This document shows positions 8,349-15,783 of a DNA stretch of 48,444 bases, one piece after another. The notes beneath the pieces were generated by a model. The model did no database searches. It worked only from the letters and a program-made list of their open reading frames with translations, and was not told the DNA's origin. Made by a program: the position numbers and the translations under genes. The stretch is from DATGKR01 sp035294565. GTDB lineage: Bacteria > Actinomycetota > Acidimicrobiia > Acidimicrobiales > Palsa-688. Every line of letters starts with the position of its first letter. Positions within the stretch are counted from its first letter, which is position 1. The stretch covers positions 1 through 48,444 of the forward strand of contig DATGKR010000100.1 in NCBI GenBank assembly GCA_035294565.1. Direction: 5' to 3'.

Positions 8349-8552
8349 ATGATGACGCAACTGGCCCTATGGCAGACCACGGCTCTGCTGTGGCTGAAGA
8401 GCCGCTTCTCGGACGAGTCTGGGGCGAGCCTGGTCGAGTACGCGTTGCTGCTGGCGCTGATCGCGGTCGTGGCCATCGGGGCGCTGATCTTCCTCGGACA
8501 CAGCGCGTCGAACACCCTGAATAACGTCGCCAACAACATCAACAACGCCTGA
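8349..8552 (+). CDS. Flp/Fap-type type IVb prepilin (second copy, canonical)
   Basis: A 67-residue prepilin. A 25-residue leader ends in SDESG, followed by mature ASLVEYALLLALIAVVAIGA, a textbook Flp N-terminus with Glu+5 and Tyr+6. The tail is NTLNNVANNINNA, typical of the short Asn-rich end of Flp pilins, and the mature length is 42 residues. The ribosome binding site AAGGAAAGG (8331-8339) lies 9 bases before ATG 8349; ATG 8352 is the alternative. A strong terminator follows directly, so this gene probably makes a short, abundant mRNA for the major pilin. The first copy shares the same architecture but has a less typical core. Confidence 0.93.
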   Translation: MMTQLALWQTTALLWLKSRFSDESGASLVEYALLLALIAVVAIGALIFLGHSASNTLNNVANNINNA

Positions 8553-8575
8553 GCAGGAAGCTTTCGAGCAGAAGC

Positions 8576-8609
8576 ACAAGGGCCCCGCAACGGCGCGGGG
8601 CCCTTGTTT
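8576..8609 (+). terminator. Strong rho-independent terminator after the second pilin gene
   Basis: A 13-bp perfect stem (ACAAGGGCCCCGC at 8576-8588, GCGGGGCCCTTGT at 8595-8607) with loop AACGGC, followed by TT and C. It separates the pilin transcript from the glycosyltransferase and tad operon. Confidence 0.85.
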
Positions 8610-8630
8610 CGTCGACGTGAGGACCCATCG

Positions 8631-9851
8631 ATGACACCGAAGATCCGGATAGTCCTGGGAACCGGGATAGTGCTCGTCCTCGGCCTCCTCATGCTGCACT
8701 GGGCCTCGGGTGACGTACAGCTTTACGAGCACTACGGCGCGGCACTTCGCCGGGGGCGGCTCACGCACGGCCTCCCCAAGGAGTACCCGGCGTTGGCGGG
8801 GGCACTGTTCGTTCTGCCCCTCTACCTCGGGCTCCCTTACCAGGTTGCCTTCGGCGTCTTGTGCCTGGCTTGTCTCCTCGGCCTCCTCGCCGCAGCATGT
8901 CGCCTGCTGTGGGAGTCCGAACGGGCCTTGTGGTTCTTCCTCGCCTCGCTGTGCCTGGGAGCAACCTGGGCGGTCTTCCGCCGATACGACGTCTTCCCGG
9001 CACTGACCGTCGTGGTGGCGGTGGGAGCAGCGAGGTCCGGTCGGTGGAGGACGGCATGGGCCGCGACCATCGGGGGAACGCTGCTGAAGATCTTCCCGGC
9101 TTTCCTGCTGCCCGGGTTCTTCCTGATCGAATGGAGGCGAACGGGATCGCCGCCGTGGCGGCGTGCCGCGGCGTCGGCCGCAGTTGTGCTCGCCGTGGGG
9201 GCCGCGCAGCAGGCGATCGCCCCGGGCACCGTCCTCAACCCGCTGCTCTACGAGCTGCACCGCGGGTTCGAATTCTCGAGCGTCCCGGGAAGCCTCGCAA
9301 TGCTCTTCGACCCGGGGCGCGTCACCTGGCAATACGGCTACGGATCCTGGCAGGTGGTCGGCGGACCGGCCGGGCTTATCGCCGTGGCCCTCCTCGTCGG
9401 CGGTCTGCTCGGCCTCGCCTGGATCTGGCGGCTGTCGTGGAGGGGTCGGCTGGAGGTCGTCGAGGTGAGCCTCGGTGCGCTGAGCGTGGTGGTGCTCATC
9501 GGGAAGGCCTTCCCCCCGCAGTACATCCTCTGGGTGGCGCCCCTCTGGGCTGCAACGGCATGGGACACCACCCGGGCGGCCAGGGCGATCTGGTTGCTGA
9601 CATGCGCCCTGACCACGGCGACCTACCCGCTCGCCTTCGCTCTGGCACCAGGTTCAGGCGACCTTGTGGTCCCGTCGCTTCTCGCAGCTGCCAGGAACCT
9701 GGCGCTGCTGGCAGCGACCATCGTATGGCTGGCGGACCGGCTTCGCCGGGCACCCTCAGAACCCGATGTACCGGGCATAGCGGGCGGATCGGTCGCCAGC
9801 CAGGGGGAATTGCGTCCGCGAAGTGTTGTCCAACCGATGTTGGGGCGGTGA
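8631..9851 (+). CDS. GT87 (DUF2029) mannosyltransferase-like polytopic membrane protein
   Basis: About 406 residues with around 10 membrane helices. The stretch FRRYDVFPALTVVVAVG, followed by GGTLLKIFPAFLLPG, matches the GT87/DUF2029 family, whose known actinobacterial members use polyprenyl-phosphate mannose to build surface glycans on the outer face of the membrane. A second conserved segment (GKAFPPQYILWVAPLWA) fits the same family. ATG 8631 is chosen because GTGAGG lies 8 bases before it; an upstream TTG at 8604 would begin inside the terminator stem. The gene stands between the pilin genes and cpaB, so pilin or surface glycosylation is an attractive but unproven role. Confidence 0.75.
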   Translation: MTPKIRIVLGTGIVLVLGLLMLHWASGDVQLYEHYGAALRRGRLTHGLPKEYPALAGALFVLPLYLGLPYQVAFGVLCLACLLGLLAAACRLLWESERALWFFLASLCLGATWAVFRRYDVFPALTVVVAVGAARSGRWRTAWAATIGGTLLKIFPAFLLPGFFLIEWRRTGSPPWRRAAASAAVVLAVGAAQQAIAPGTVLNPLLYELHRGFEFSSVPGSLAMLFDPGRVTWQYGYGSWQVVGGPAGLIAVALLVGGLLGLAWIWRLSWRGRLEVVEVSLGALSVVVLIGKAFPPQYILWVAPLWAATAWDTTRAARAIWLLTCALTTATYPLAFALAPGSGDLVVPSLLAAARNLALLAATIVWLADRLRRAPSEPDVPGIAGGSVASQGELRPRSVVQPMLGR

Positions 9852-9865
9852 TCCGGTGATGCTAG

Positions 9866-9898
9866 GTTCGGCTCCAAGGCAGTCGTCCCGCCGAACCG
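9866..9898. promoter_or_regulatory. 8-bp inverted repeat ahead of the tad operon
   Basis: GGTTCGGC (9866-9873) and GCCGAACC (9891-9898) are perfectly complementary across 17 bases, about 60 bp before the cpaB start. It could be an operator or a leader hairpin of the pilus operon; it lacks a T-run and is not a typical terminator. Confidence 0.35.
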
Positions 9899-9956
9899 GT
9901 AACGACGACGGCGGGCAAAGCCAGAGGATGGACGTGTTGAGCCAGAAGGGGCAGCG

Positions 9957-10709
9957 ATGATAGCGACCAAACGAGCTTTGATAGCCGGGGCGGCCGCCCT
10001 ACTCGGCCTGATCGCCGCCCTCGCCGTGTACGTGTACCTGCACGACGTACAGCAGCGCGCCTACCACAACGCCAAGATGACCACCGTGTACGTGGTCAAG
10101 ACGGCTATTCCGCAGGGAACCTCTGCATCGGCCGCCATCGCGTCGGGGCTCGTCGAAAGGTCCCAGATCCCCCTGAAGTTCCGGCCGGCGAACGCGGTCA
10201 CCGACCTCGCGTCCATTCGAGGTGAAACAGCGGCATCCACGCTGCCAGCGGGACAAATCCTCGTGAGCGGACTCTTCATCACGCCGACCCTGGCCGAGAG
10301 CCCCGCCATCCAGGCGATCCCCAAGGGCGATGTCGCGATCACGATCTCGGTGGACCAGGTGCACGAGGTCGCAGGCCTCGTCCAGCCCGGCGACCAGGTC
10401 GACCTGATGGTCATGCTCTCCAACGACACTGAACAGTTCCTCTACCAGAACGTGGCGGTGCTGGCGGTCGGCAGCACCGTGGCCCCCCAGCCGGGACAGG
10501 CCACCACGGCCAGCTCCCAGAACACCTCGAGCAGTCTCGTGACCTTCGCGGTCCCCCCGCAGGCTGCCGAGCGGATCGCCTACGCCGCCAGCGGCGGCGG
10601 AGGCGTGCAGGGACCGATCTACATGGCACTTGTGCCGTCAGGCAACCACGCCTCGCAGGTGCCAGCGATCACCCCAGCTAGCCTGCTTCCGGCGGGCCCG
10701 ACGCCGTGA
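9957..10709 (+). CDS. cpaB: CpaB/RcpC-like Tad pilus assembly protein (SAF domain)
   Basis: 250 residues. One N-terminal transmembrane helix (residues about 8-28) anchors an extracytoplasmic SAF/RcpC region. Visible elements are VVKTAIPQGT near residue 48, the SAF core TLPAGQILVSGLF, and the RcpC-type segment AITISVDQVHEVAGLVQPGDQVDLMV written here in parts: AITISVDQV, VAGLVQPGDQVDL. CpaB proteins of Tad systems bind cell-wall or glycan material and help pilus passage. It is the first gene of a seven-gene run. AAGGGG lies 5-6 bases before the ATG, a good ribosome binding site. Its stop overlaps the start of the next gene (GTGA). Confidence 0.88.
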   Translation: MIATKRALIAGAAALLGLIAALAVYVYLHDVQQRAYHNAKMTTVYVVKTAIPQGTSASAAIASGLVERSQIPLKFRPANAVTDLASIRGETAASTLPAGQILVSGLFITPTLAESPAIQAIPKGDVAITISVDQVHEVAGLVQPGDQVDLMVMLSNDTEQFLYQNVAVLAVGSTVAPQPGQATTASSQNTSSSLVTFAVPPQAAERIAYAASGGGGVQGPIYMALVPSGNHASQVPAITPASLLPAGPTP

Positions 10710-11926
10710 GCCTGTCCAGCAAGGCCGCCCTGTCCCAGGCCGCGGCGAGAACGGTCCTGCCTGCGGTGGCCGTCGTCGAAGAGGACGCCGTGGTCCTCAC
10801 CCAACTGGTGAGGTTCCTGGTGTCGGACTTCGACGTGAGCCCCTTCTGCACCCTGGACGAGGTCCTGGATGCCGGGCTGGTCGGCGGTCCCGGGGTCGTT
10901 CTCGTCCTCGGGCCTTCCGAAGGCCAGGAAGAGGTCCTCGACAGGGTCGGCGCCCTCGCCAGAGCCGAGCGGGGAGTGGCGTCGGTCCTCGTAGTCGACG
11001 AAGCCGACGCCGCTCTGATGCGACTGGCGCTGCGATCCGGGATCGACGACGCTGTGTCGTTCGAGCAGGCGGGGTCGGACCTCGTGGCTGCAGTCGAGGA
11101 GCTCAGGCGGGTGGTCGCCAACGAGGTCGCCGCCAGGTCTGCGCCGCCCGACGCCACCGCAGCCGAGGGGCCCCGGCGGGGGCGGATCATCACGGTGTTC
11201 TCCCCCAAGGGAGGCGTGGGGAAGTCGGTTGTCTCGGTCAACCTCGCCGCGTCACTCGCGCGGCGGGAAGGCAGCCGCGTGGTGCTGGTCGACGCCGACC
11301 TGCAATTCGGCGACATCGCGGTGATGCTCCGACTGGCCCCGGTGCACAACATCGTCGAAGCCGCTCAAGCCGGAGGAAGACTCGACAGCTCCTTCCTCGA
11401 GAGCCTCCTCGTGCGCCACGAGTCCAGTGGGGTCTCCGTGCTGGCCTCGCCAACCGACCCTTCGAGCGGGGAGAAGGTCACCGCCGGCTCGATCACGGCC
11501 ATCCTCGACGTGCTGCGGGGCATCGCGACCGACATCGTCGTCGACACGCCCCCGCTGCTCGACGACGTCGTGTTGCAGCTCCTCGCTGAGAGCGACGAGA
11601 TCGTCTTCCTCGTGGGGATGGACGTGCCGTCGCTCAAGAACGCCCGCCTCGGCATCCAGGCCTTCGAAGTGCTGCAGCTGCCGCTCGAAAGGGTCCTCGT
11701 CGTCCTCAACAGGGCCAACTCGAAGGTGTACCTGTCCTCGCGGGACGTGGAGAAGACCTTGCAGATGAAGGTGGACGCGGCGCTTCCCTCCGACGCGCTC
11801 GTCCCCCAGTCGGTCAACAAGGGGGTACCGGCAGTCATGGAGTTCGACCGGTCCAAGTTCGCCGCCAGCGTCCACGACCTCGCCCGCCTCGTGATCGAGC
11901 GGTCCGCCCAGGAGGCCGAGGGATGA
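10706..11926 (+). CDS. cpaE: CpaE/TadZ-like pilus localisation ATPase (MinD/ParA superfamily)
   Basis: 406 residues. The first 130 or so resemble a degenerate receiver domain (VAVVEEDAVVLTQLV, VLVVDEADAALMRLALRSG). From about 160 a MinD/ParA ATPase follows, with the deviant Walker A FSPKGGVGKS (Lys near residue 173), ADLQFGDIAVMLRL, and DIVVDTPPLLDDVVLQLL as Walker B region. TadZ/CpaE proteins place the Tad machinery at a cell pole. The GTG start overlaps the cpaB stop, and its own stop overlaps the ATPase start by ATGA, so translation is coupled on both sides. Confidence 0.9.
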   Translation: MSLSSKAALSQAAARTVLPAVAVVEEDAVVLTQLVRFLVSDFDVSPFCTLDEVLDAGLVGGPGVVLVLGPSEGQEEVLDRVGALARAERGVASVLVVDEADAALMRLALRSGIDDAVSFEQAGSDLVAAVEELRRVVANEVAARSAPPDATAAEGPRRGRIITVFSPKGGVGKSVVSVNLAASLARREGSRVVLVDADLQFGDIAVMLRLAPVHNIVEAAQAGGRLDSSFLESLLVRHESSGVSVLASPTDPSSGEKVTAGSITAILDVLRGIATDIVVDTPPLLDDVVLQLLAESDEIVFLVGMDVPSLKNARLGIQAFEVLQLPLERVLVVLNRANSKVYLSSRDVEKTLQMKVDAALPSDALVPQSVNKGVPAVMEFDRSKFAASVHDLARLVIERSAQEAEG

Positions 11927-13272
11927 GCCTCTACCAGCGGCTCCGGGACACGCAGACCGAACCCGCCGCCGCCGACGACCGGCTGGAGATCCTTCGCAGG
12001 CGCGCCCACCAGTGGGTCGTGAGCGAGCTCGGCAACACCCTCTACGACGGGGACGTCGACGACGCCGACCTGCGGAGCCGCGTCCCGCAGCTGATCCAAG
12101 CCGCGCTGAGGCGCGAGTCGGCGGCCTTGTCAGCGTCGGAGAAGGTGCAGCTCGTCGAGGAGCTGACCAACGACGTCCTCGGCCACGGCCCGATCCAGCC
12201 GTACCTGAGCGACCCGGCTGTGAGCGAGGTGATGGTCAACGGCCCGAGGCAGATCTACGTCGAACGCGACGGGAAGTTGTCCCTGGCGGCCGGAGCGTTC
12301 ATCGACGAGGCTCACCTGCGGAGAGTCATCGAGAGGATCGTGGCGGCCGTGGGACGGCGCATCGACGAGAGCTCGCCGATGGTCGACGCCCGTCTTCCCG
12401 ACGGATCCCGGGTCAACGCCGTGTACCCGCCGCTGTGCATCGGCGGACCGTTCCTCACCATCCGCAAGTTCCCCCAGGATCCTTTCGGCATCGAGGACCT
12501 GATCGGCTTCGGCACCCTCACCCCCGCGGCGAGGGAGCTCATCGAAGCCTGCGTGCTCGGCCGACTCAACGTCCTGGTCTCGGGGGGCACCAGCACTGGG
12601 AAGACCACGCTGCTCAACGTCCTGTCGTCGTTCATCCCGGAGGACGAGAGGATCATCACCATCGAGGACGCCAAGGAGCTGCAGCTCCACCAGGAGCACG
12701 TCCTCAGCCTCGAGTCCCGTCCGGCCAACACGGAGGGGCGAGGGGAGGTGACCATCCGGGACCTCGTGAGGAACTCCCTGCGGATGCGCCCGGACCGGAT
12801 CATCGTCGGTGAGGTCCGCTCCGGTGAGGCGCTGGACATGCTCCAGGCGATGAACACCGGCCACGAGGGTTCGCTGACTACCGTGCACGCCAACAGCCCC
12901 AGGGACGCCTTGGCCCGGCTGGAGACGATGACCTTGATGGCGGGATTCGAGCTCCCCGTGCGCGCCATCAGGGAGCAGATGGCCTCCGCGCTCGACGTCA
13001 TAGTCCACCTGAGCCGCCTGCGCGACGGAACCCGGCGGGTCACCCACGTGACCGAGGTGGAGAGGATGGAAGGCGACGTGATCGTCCTCCAGGACCTGTT
13101 CCTCTTCGACTACGGCATGGGTGTCGACGAGCAGGGGGCTTGGCGCGGGCTGCTCAAGGCCACAGGCCTGCGCCCAAAGTTCGCCGAGCGTCTCTCCGAC
13201 AGGGGAATCCAGCTCGGGCAGCACCTCTTCGAGTCGGAGGGGTTCGTGCGGGCACCGGTCGGGAGGCGCTGA
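11923..13272 (+). CDS. tadA: TadA/CpaF pilus secretion ATPase
   Basis: 449 residues, a type II/IV secretion hexameric ATPase. The N-terminal domain carries GPIQPYLSDPAVSEVMVNGP, typical of CpaF. Walker A is SGGTSTGKTTLLN (Lys near residue 227), the Asp box is ITIEDAKELQL, Walker B is IIVGEVRSGEALDML (Glu near 297), and the His box is TGHEGSLTTVHANS. It powers Flp pilin polymerisation at the inner face of the membrane, working with TadB and TadC. The ATG overlaps the tadZ stop. The family assignment is unambiguous. Confidence 0.96.
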   Translation: MSLYQRLRDTQTEPAAADDRLEILRRRAHQWVVSELGNTLYDGDVDDADLRSRVPQLIQAALRRESAALSASEKVQLVEELTNDVLGHGPIQPYLSDPAVSEVMVNGPRQIYVERDGKLSLAAGAFIDEAHLRRVIERIVAAVGRRIDESSPMVDARLPDGSRVNAVYPPLCIGGPFLTIRKFPQDPFGIEDLIGFGTLTPAARELIEACVLGRLNVLVSGGTSTGKTTLLNVLSSFIPEDERIITIEDAKELQLHQEHVLSLESRPANTEGRGEVTIRDLVRNSLRMRPDRIIVGEVRSGEALDMLQAMNTGHEGSLTTVHANSPRDALARLETMTLMAGFELPVRAIREQMASALDVIVHLSRLRDGTRRVTHVTEVERMEGDVIVLQDLFLFDYGMGVDEQGAWRGLLKATGLRPKFAERLSDRGIQLGQHLFESEGFVRAPVGRR

Positions 13273-13275
13273 CAC

Positions 13276-14334
13276 ATGGCCCCCCAGGTCGCATCCCTCT
13301 CCGGCGGCTGGCACCAGACCTGGCACGACGTGACCGGCTGGTTCGGCTCGCTGGGGGCCCACATCGGCCCCCTGGGAGTGGCCGCCTTCGTCCTCGCCGC
13401 AGTGGGGCTCCTCGGCTACGCGCTGATCACCCTGGCCAGCCGGTCCGGCCACGACCTCGAGGAGGCTCTGCGCCCCTACCAGCTGAAGCAGGCAGACCCG
13501 ACCCCAGCCGAGGAGCCCTCGCCCCGCCCCACCTTCCGTGCCGCGCTGAAGCGCCTGGCGGAGGCGCTCAATCAGCTGGCCGAGCGGCGAGGGTTCCGCC
13601 GCTACCTCGCCGAGCGACTGGTACGCGCCGGCGTCCCAATGGGCGTCGGCGAAGCGCTGGTAGTCCTCCTCGGGATTTTCGTCCTGCTGGGGATCGTCGG
13701 TCTCGTCCTGGCAGGGCCGGTCGGCCTGCTGATCGGCCTCGTCCTGGCCGTGGTCGTGCCTCTGGGGGCTCTGCAGTTCCTCGTCGACCGCCGGACGGCG
13801 GCCTTCGAAGCCCAGCTGCCCGACGTGTTGAAGCTGCTGTCTGGAGCTCTCCGGGCAGGTTTCTCCCTCCTGCAAGGCCTCGACGCCGTGGCGAACCAGG
13901 TGAAGGATCCCATGCGGGGGGAGCTGCGACAGGCGATGATGGCAACCCGGCTCGGCTCGGCCGTCGAGGACGCGATGGACGCGACAGCGACCCGTATCGG
14001 CAGCCGGGATTTCCAATGGGCGGTCATGGCGATCCGGATACAGCGCGAGGTGGGCGGCAACCTGGCGGAGATCCTCGACACGGTCGCCGACACCATGATC
14101 CAGCGCCAACGGCTTCGACGAGAGGTTCGGACCCTGACGGCGGAGGGCCGGCTGAGCGCCTGGATCCTCGGCGTCCTGCCGTTCGCCATCGGCGGTTTCG
14201 TGTACTTGGTCAACCGCGCCTACATCAGCACCTTGTTCCACTCGCTGGGGGGGGAGATGACGCTGATGGGAGGACTCGTGCTGGAGCTCCTGGGGATCTG
14301 GTGGCTGTCCAAGACGATCAGGATCGAGGTGTGA
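13276..14334 (+). CDS. tadB: TadB inner-membrane platform protein (T2SSF domain)
   Basis: 352 residues. One helix lies near residues 35-55 and a pair near 125-165. The cytoplasmic T2SSF domain carries LPDVLKLLSGALRAGFSLLQ and GSRDFQWAVMAIRIQREVGG, typical of TadB, and two terminal helices end at KTIRIEV. TadB and TadC together form the platform on which TadA pushes pilin subunits out of the membrane. Only 3 bp separate it from tadA. The ATG start leaves a normal-length TadB. Confidence 0.93.
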   Translation: MAPQVASLSGGWHQTWHDVTGWFGSLGAHIGPLGVAAFVLAAVGLLGYALITLASRSGHDLEEALRPYQLKQADPTPAEEPSPRPTFRAALKRLAEALNQLAERRGFRRYLAERLVRAGVPMGVGEALVVLLGIFVLLGIVGLVLAGPVGLLIGLVLAVVVPLGALQFLVDRRTAAFEAQLPDVLKLLSGALRAGFSLLQGLDAVANQVKDPMRGELRQAMMATRLGSAVEDAMDATATRIGSRDFQWAVMAIRIQREVGGNLAEILDTVADTMIQRQRLRREVRTLTAEGRLSAWILGVLPFAIGGFVYLVNRAYISTLFHSLGGEMTLMGGLVLELLGIWWLSKTIRIEV

Positions 14335-14338
14335 GACG

Positions 14339-15280
14339 GTGCTGGAACTGGTCGTCGGCTGCATAGCAGCGGGCATGGCGGTAGCCCTGCTCGTCGCCGT
14401 CGCCTCGCTGCGGACCGCGGACCGCGCGGCTGTGAGGGCGACGCTGGAGAGGGCCTCCACGACGGTCACCGCCGTGGGCTCTGCCTCCGTCGACAGGCGG
14501 ACCGGGCCTTCCTTCGGCGAGCGCGTCCTCCTACCCCTGGCCGGGCGCGTCCTCCGGAAGGTCGTGCTGCTCACCCCGCCGGGGTACGCCAAGAGCGCGC
14601 GGCGCCGGCTGGTGCTCGCCGGGCGGCCCCACAGCAGCGATTTCGACCGCTTCATGGCCGCACGGGTCGCGTCGATCCTGCTGATACCGCTCGTCCTCGC
14701 CCTGGCCGTGCTGCTCCCGGTGTCCCGCTTCGGGGCGGTGATGCTGTTCCTCTTGATCAGCGTCTTCCTGCTGCTCGGGCCGGACGCGTGGCTGAACCGC
14801 AAGGTGGCGGACCGCCAGGAGAAGATCCGGCTGCAGCTCCCCGACGTGATCGACCTGCTGACCATCTCCGTGGAGGCGGGGCTGGGATTCGAGCAGGCGC
14901 TCAGCCGTACCGTCGTGGCGGTGCCTGGTGCGCTGAGCGAGGAGTTCCTCCGGGTGCTGGCAGAGACCCGCGTGGGCGCCTCCCGCCGGCAGGCGTTCGA
15001 GGCGATGGACGAGCGAACCGACGTCGTCGAGCTCCGCTCGTTCCTCCAGGCGATCGTGCAGGCGGAGACCTTCGGCGTGTCGATCGCCCAGATCCTGCGC
15101 GTCCAGTCCGGGGAGATGCGAATAGCGCGGCGCCAGAGGGCGCAGGAAAAGGCGCAGAAAGCGCCGGTGAAGATGCTCTTCCCGCTGGTCTTCTGCATAC
15201 TCCCCGCCCTGTTCGTGGTGATCGTGGGACCGGCGGTGCTCCAGATCTACCACACCCTCATCCAGTCGAAGATCCTGTGA
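14339..15280 (+). CDS. tadC: TadC inner-membrane platform protein (T2SSF domain)
   Basis: 313 residues with an N-terminal helix, a central pair of helices (about 100-150) and a C-terminal helix ending near LIQSKIL. The T2SSF signature is LPDVIDLLTISVEAGLGFEQ, followed by FLQAIVQAETFGVSIAQILR and the conserved KAPVKMLFPLVFCILP. It is the partner of TadB. The GTG start lies 4 bp after the tadB stop, and its TGA shares one base with the tadE ATG. Confidence 0.93.
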   Translation: MLELVVGCIAAGMAVALLVAVASLRTADRAAVRATLERASTTVTAVGSASVDRRTGPSFGERVLLPLAGRVLRKVVLLTPPGYAKSARRRLVLAGRPHSSDFDRFMAARVASILLIPLVLALAVLLPVSRFGAVMLFLLISVFLLLGPDAWLNRKVADRQEKIRLQLPDVIDLLTISVEAGLGFEQALSRTVVAVPGALSEEFLRVLAETRVGASRRQAFEAMDERTDVVELRSFLQAIVQAETFGVSIAQILRVQSGEMRIARRQRAQEKAQKAPVKMLFPLVFCILPALFVVIVGPAVLQIYHTLIQSKIL

Positions 15281-15783
15281 TGCGGCGGGCCCTGCACCTG
15301 ACCAGGCGGCGGAGCCGGGAGGAAGGAGCCAGCCTCGTCGAGTTTGCTCTCATTCTGCCCGTCTTCGCCTTGCTGCTGTTCGGCTTCATCGACTTCGGGC
15401 TCATCTTCGGCGGGTTCATCACCCTGCGCTCCGACGTGAACGCCGGGGCGAGGGACGCTTCGGTCGACTACGTAAGCCCCGCTTGCCAGTCGGCGTCGAA
15501 CCCGATGCTCTGCCAAATCGAGGACCAGATCGGAAGCCTCACGGGCGTCAACGCGTCAAAGCTACAAGTGGCGATCACCAACGACGGGACGAGCGACACT
15601 GTGCCCACGGTCAACGAGCCTGTCAAAGTCTGTGCCGTCGTACCGATCGTCTCGGAGACGGGCATCACAGCTCCGTTCGTGAACGGAGACGCACTGCACG
15701 TGACCAGCGTGATCAGGGTCGAGCAGACGGCGCCCATAACCTGGTCGTTCGGCACGTCGCCGGGATGGAGCGCGACGTGCTGA
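15280..15783 (+). CDS. tadE: TadE-like pseudopilin
   Basis: 167 residues. A short basic leader (RRRSREEG) is followed by ASLVEFALILPVFALLLFGF, the TadE-type pseudopilin N-terminus with Glu+5 after the presumed Gly cleavage site. The extracytoplasmic part (about 120 residues) is Thr/Val-rich with four Cys residues (ACQS, MLCQ, VCAV, and a terminal SATC), which could form disulfides. TadE pseudopilins are processed by the prepilin peptidase and initiate pilus assembly. The start overlaps the tadC stop by one base and the 3' end overlaps the tadG start. Confidence 0.88.
   Translation: MRRALHLTRRRSREEGASLVEFALILPVFALLLFGFIDFGLIFGGFITLRSDVNAGARDASVDYVSPACQSASNPMLCQIEDQIGSLTGVNASKLQVAITNDGTSDTVPTVNEPVKVCAVVPIVSETGITAPFVNGDALHVTSVIRVEQTAPITWSFGTSPGWSATC

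Noticed and set aside
9262..9275. tRNA T-arm-like GGGTTCGAATTC
   Set aside because: It lies inside the GT87 coding frame and has no cloverleaf around it.
12130..15198. Minus-strand open frame of 1022 codons antisense to tadA-tadB-tadC
   Set aside because: High G+C content keeps antisense frames open. The product is Ser/Arg/Gln-rich without family resemblance, while the plus strand has three unambiguous Tad genes.
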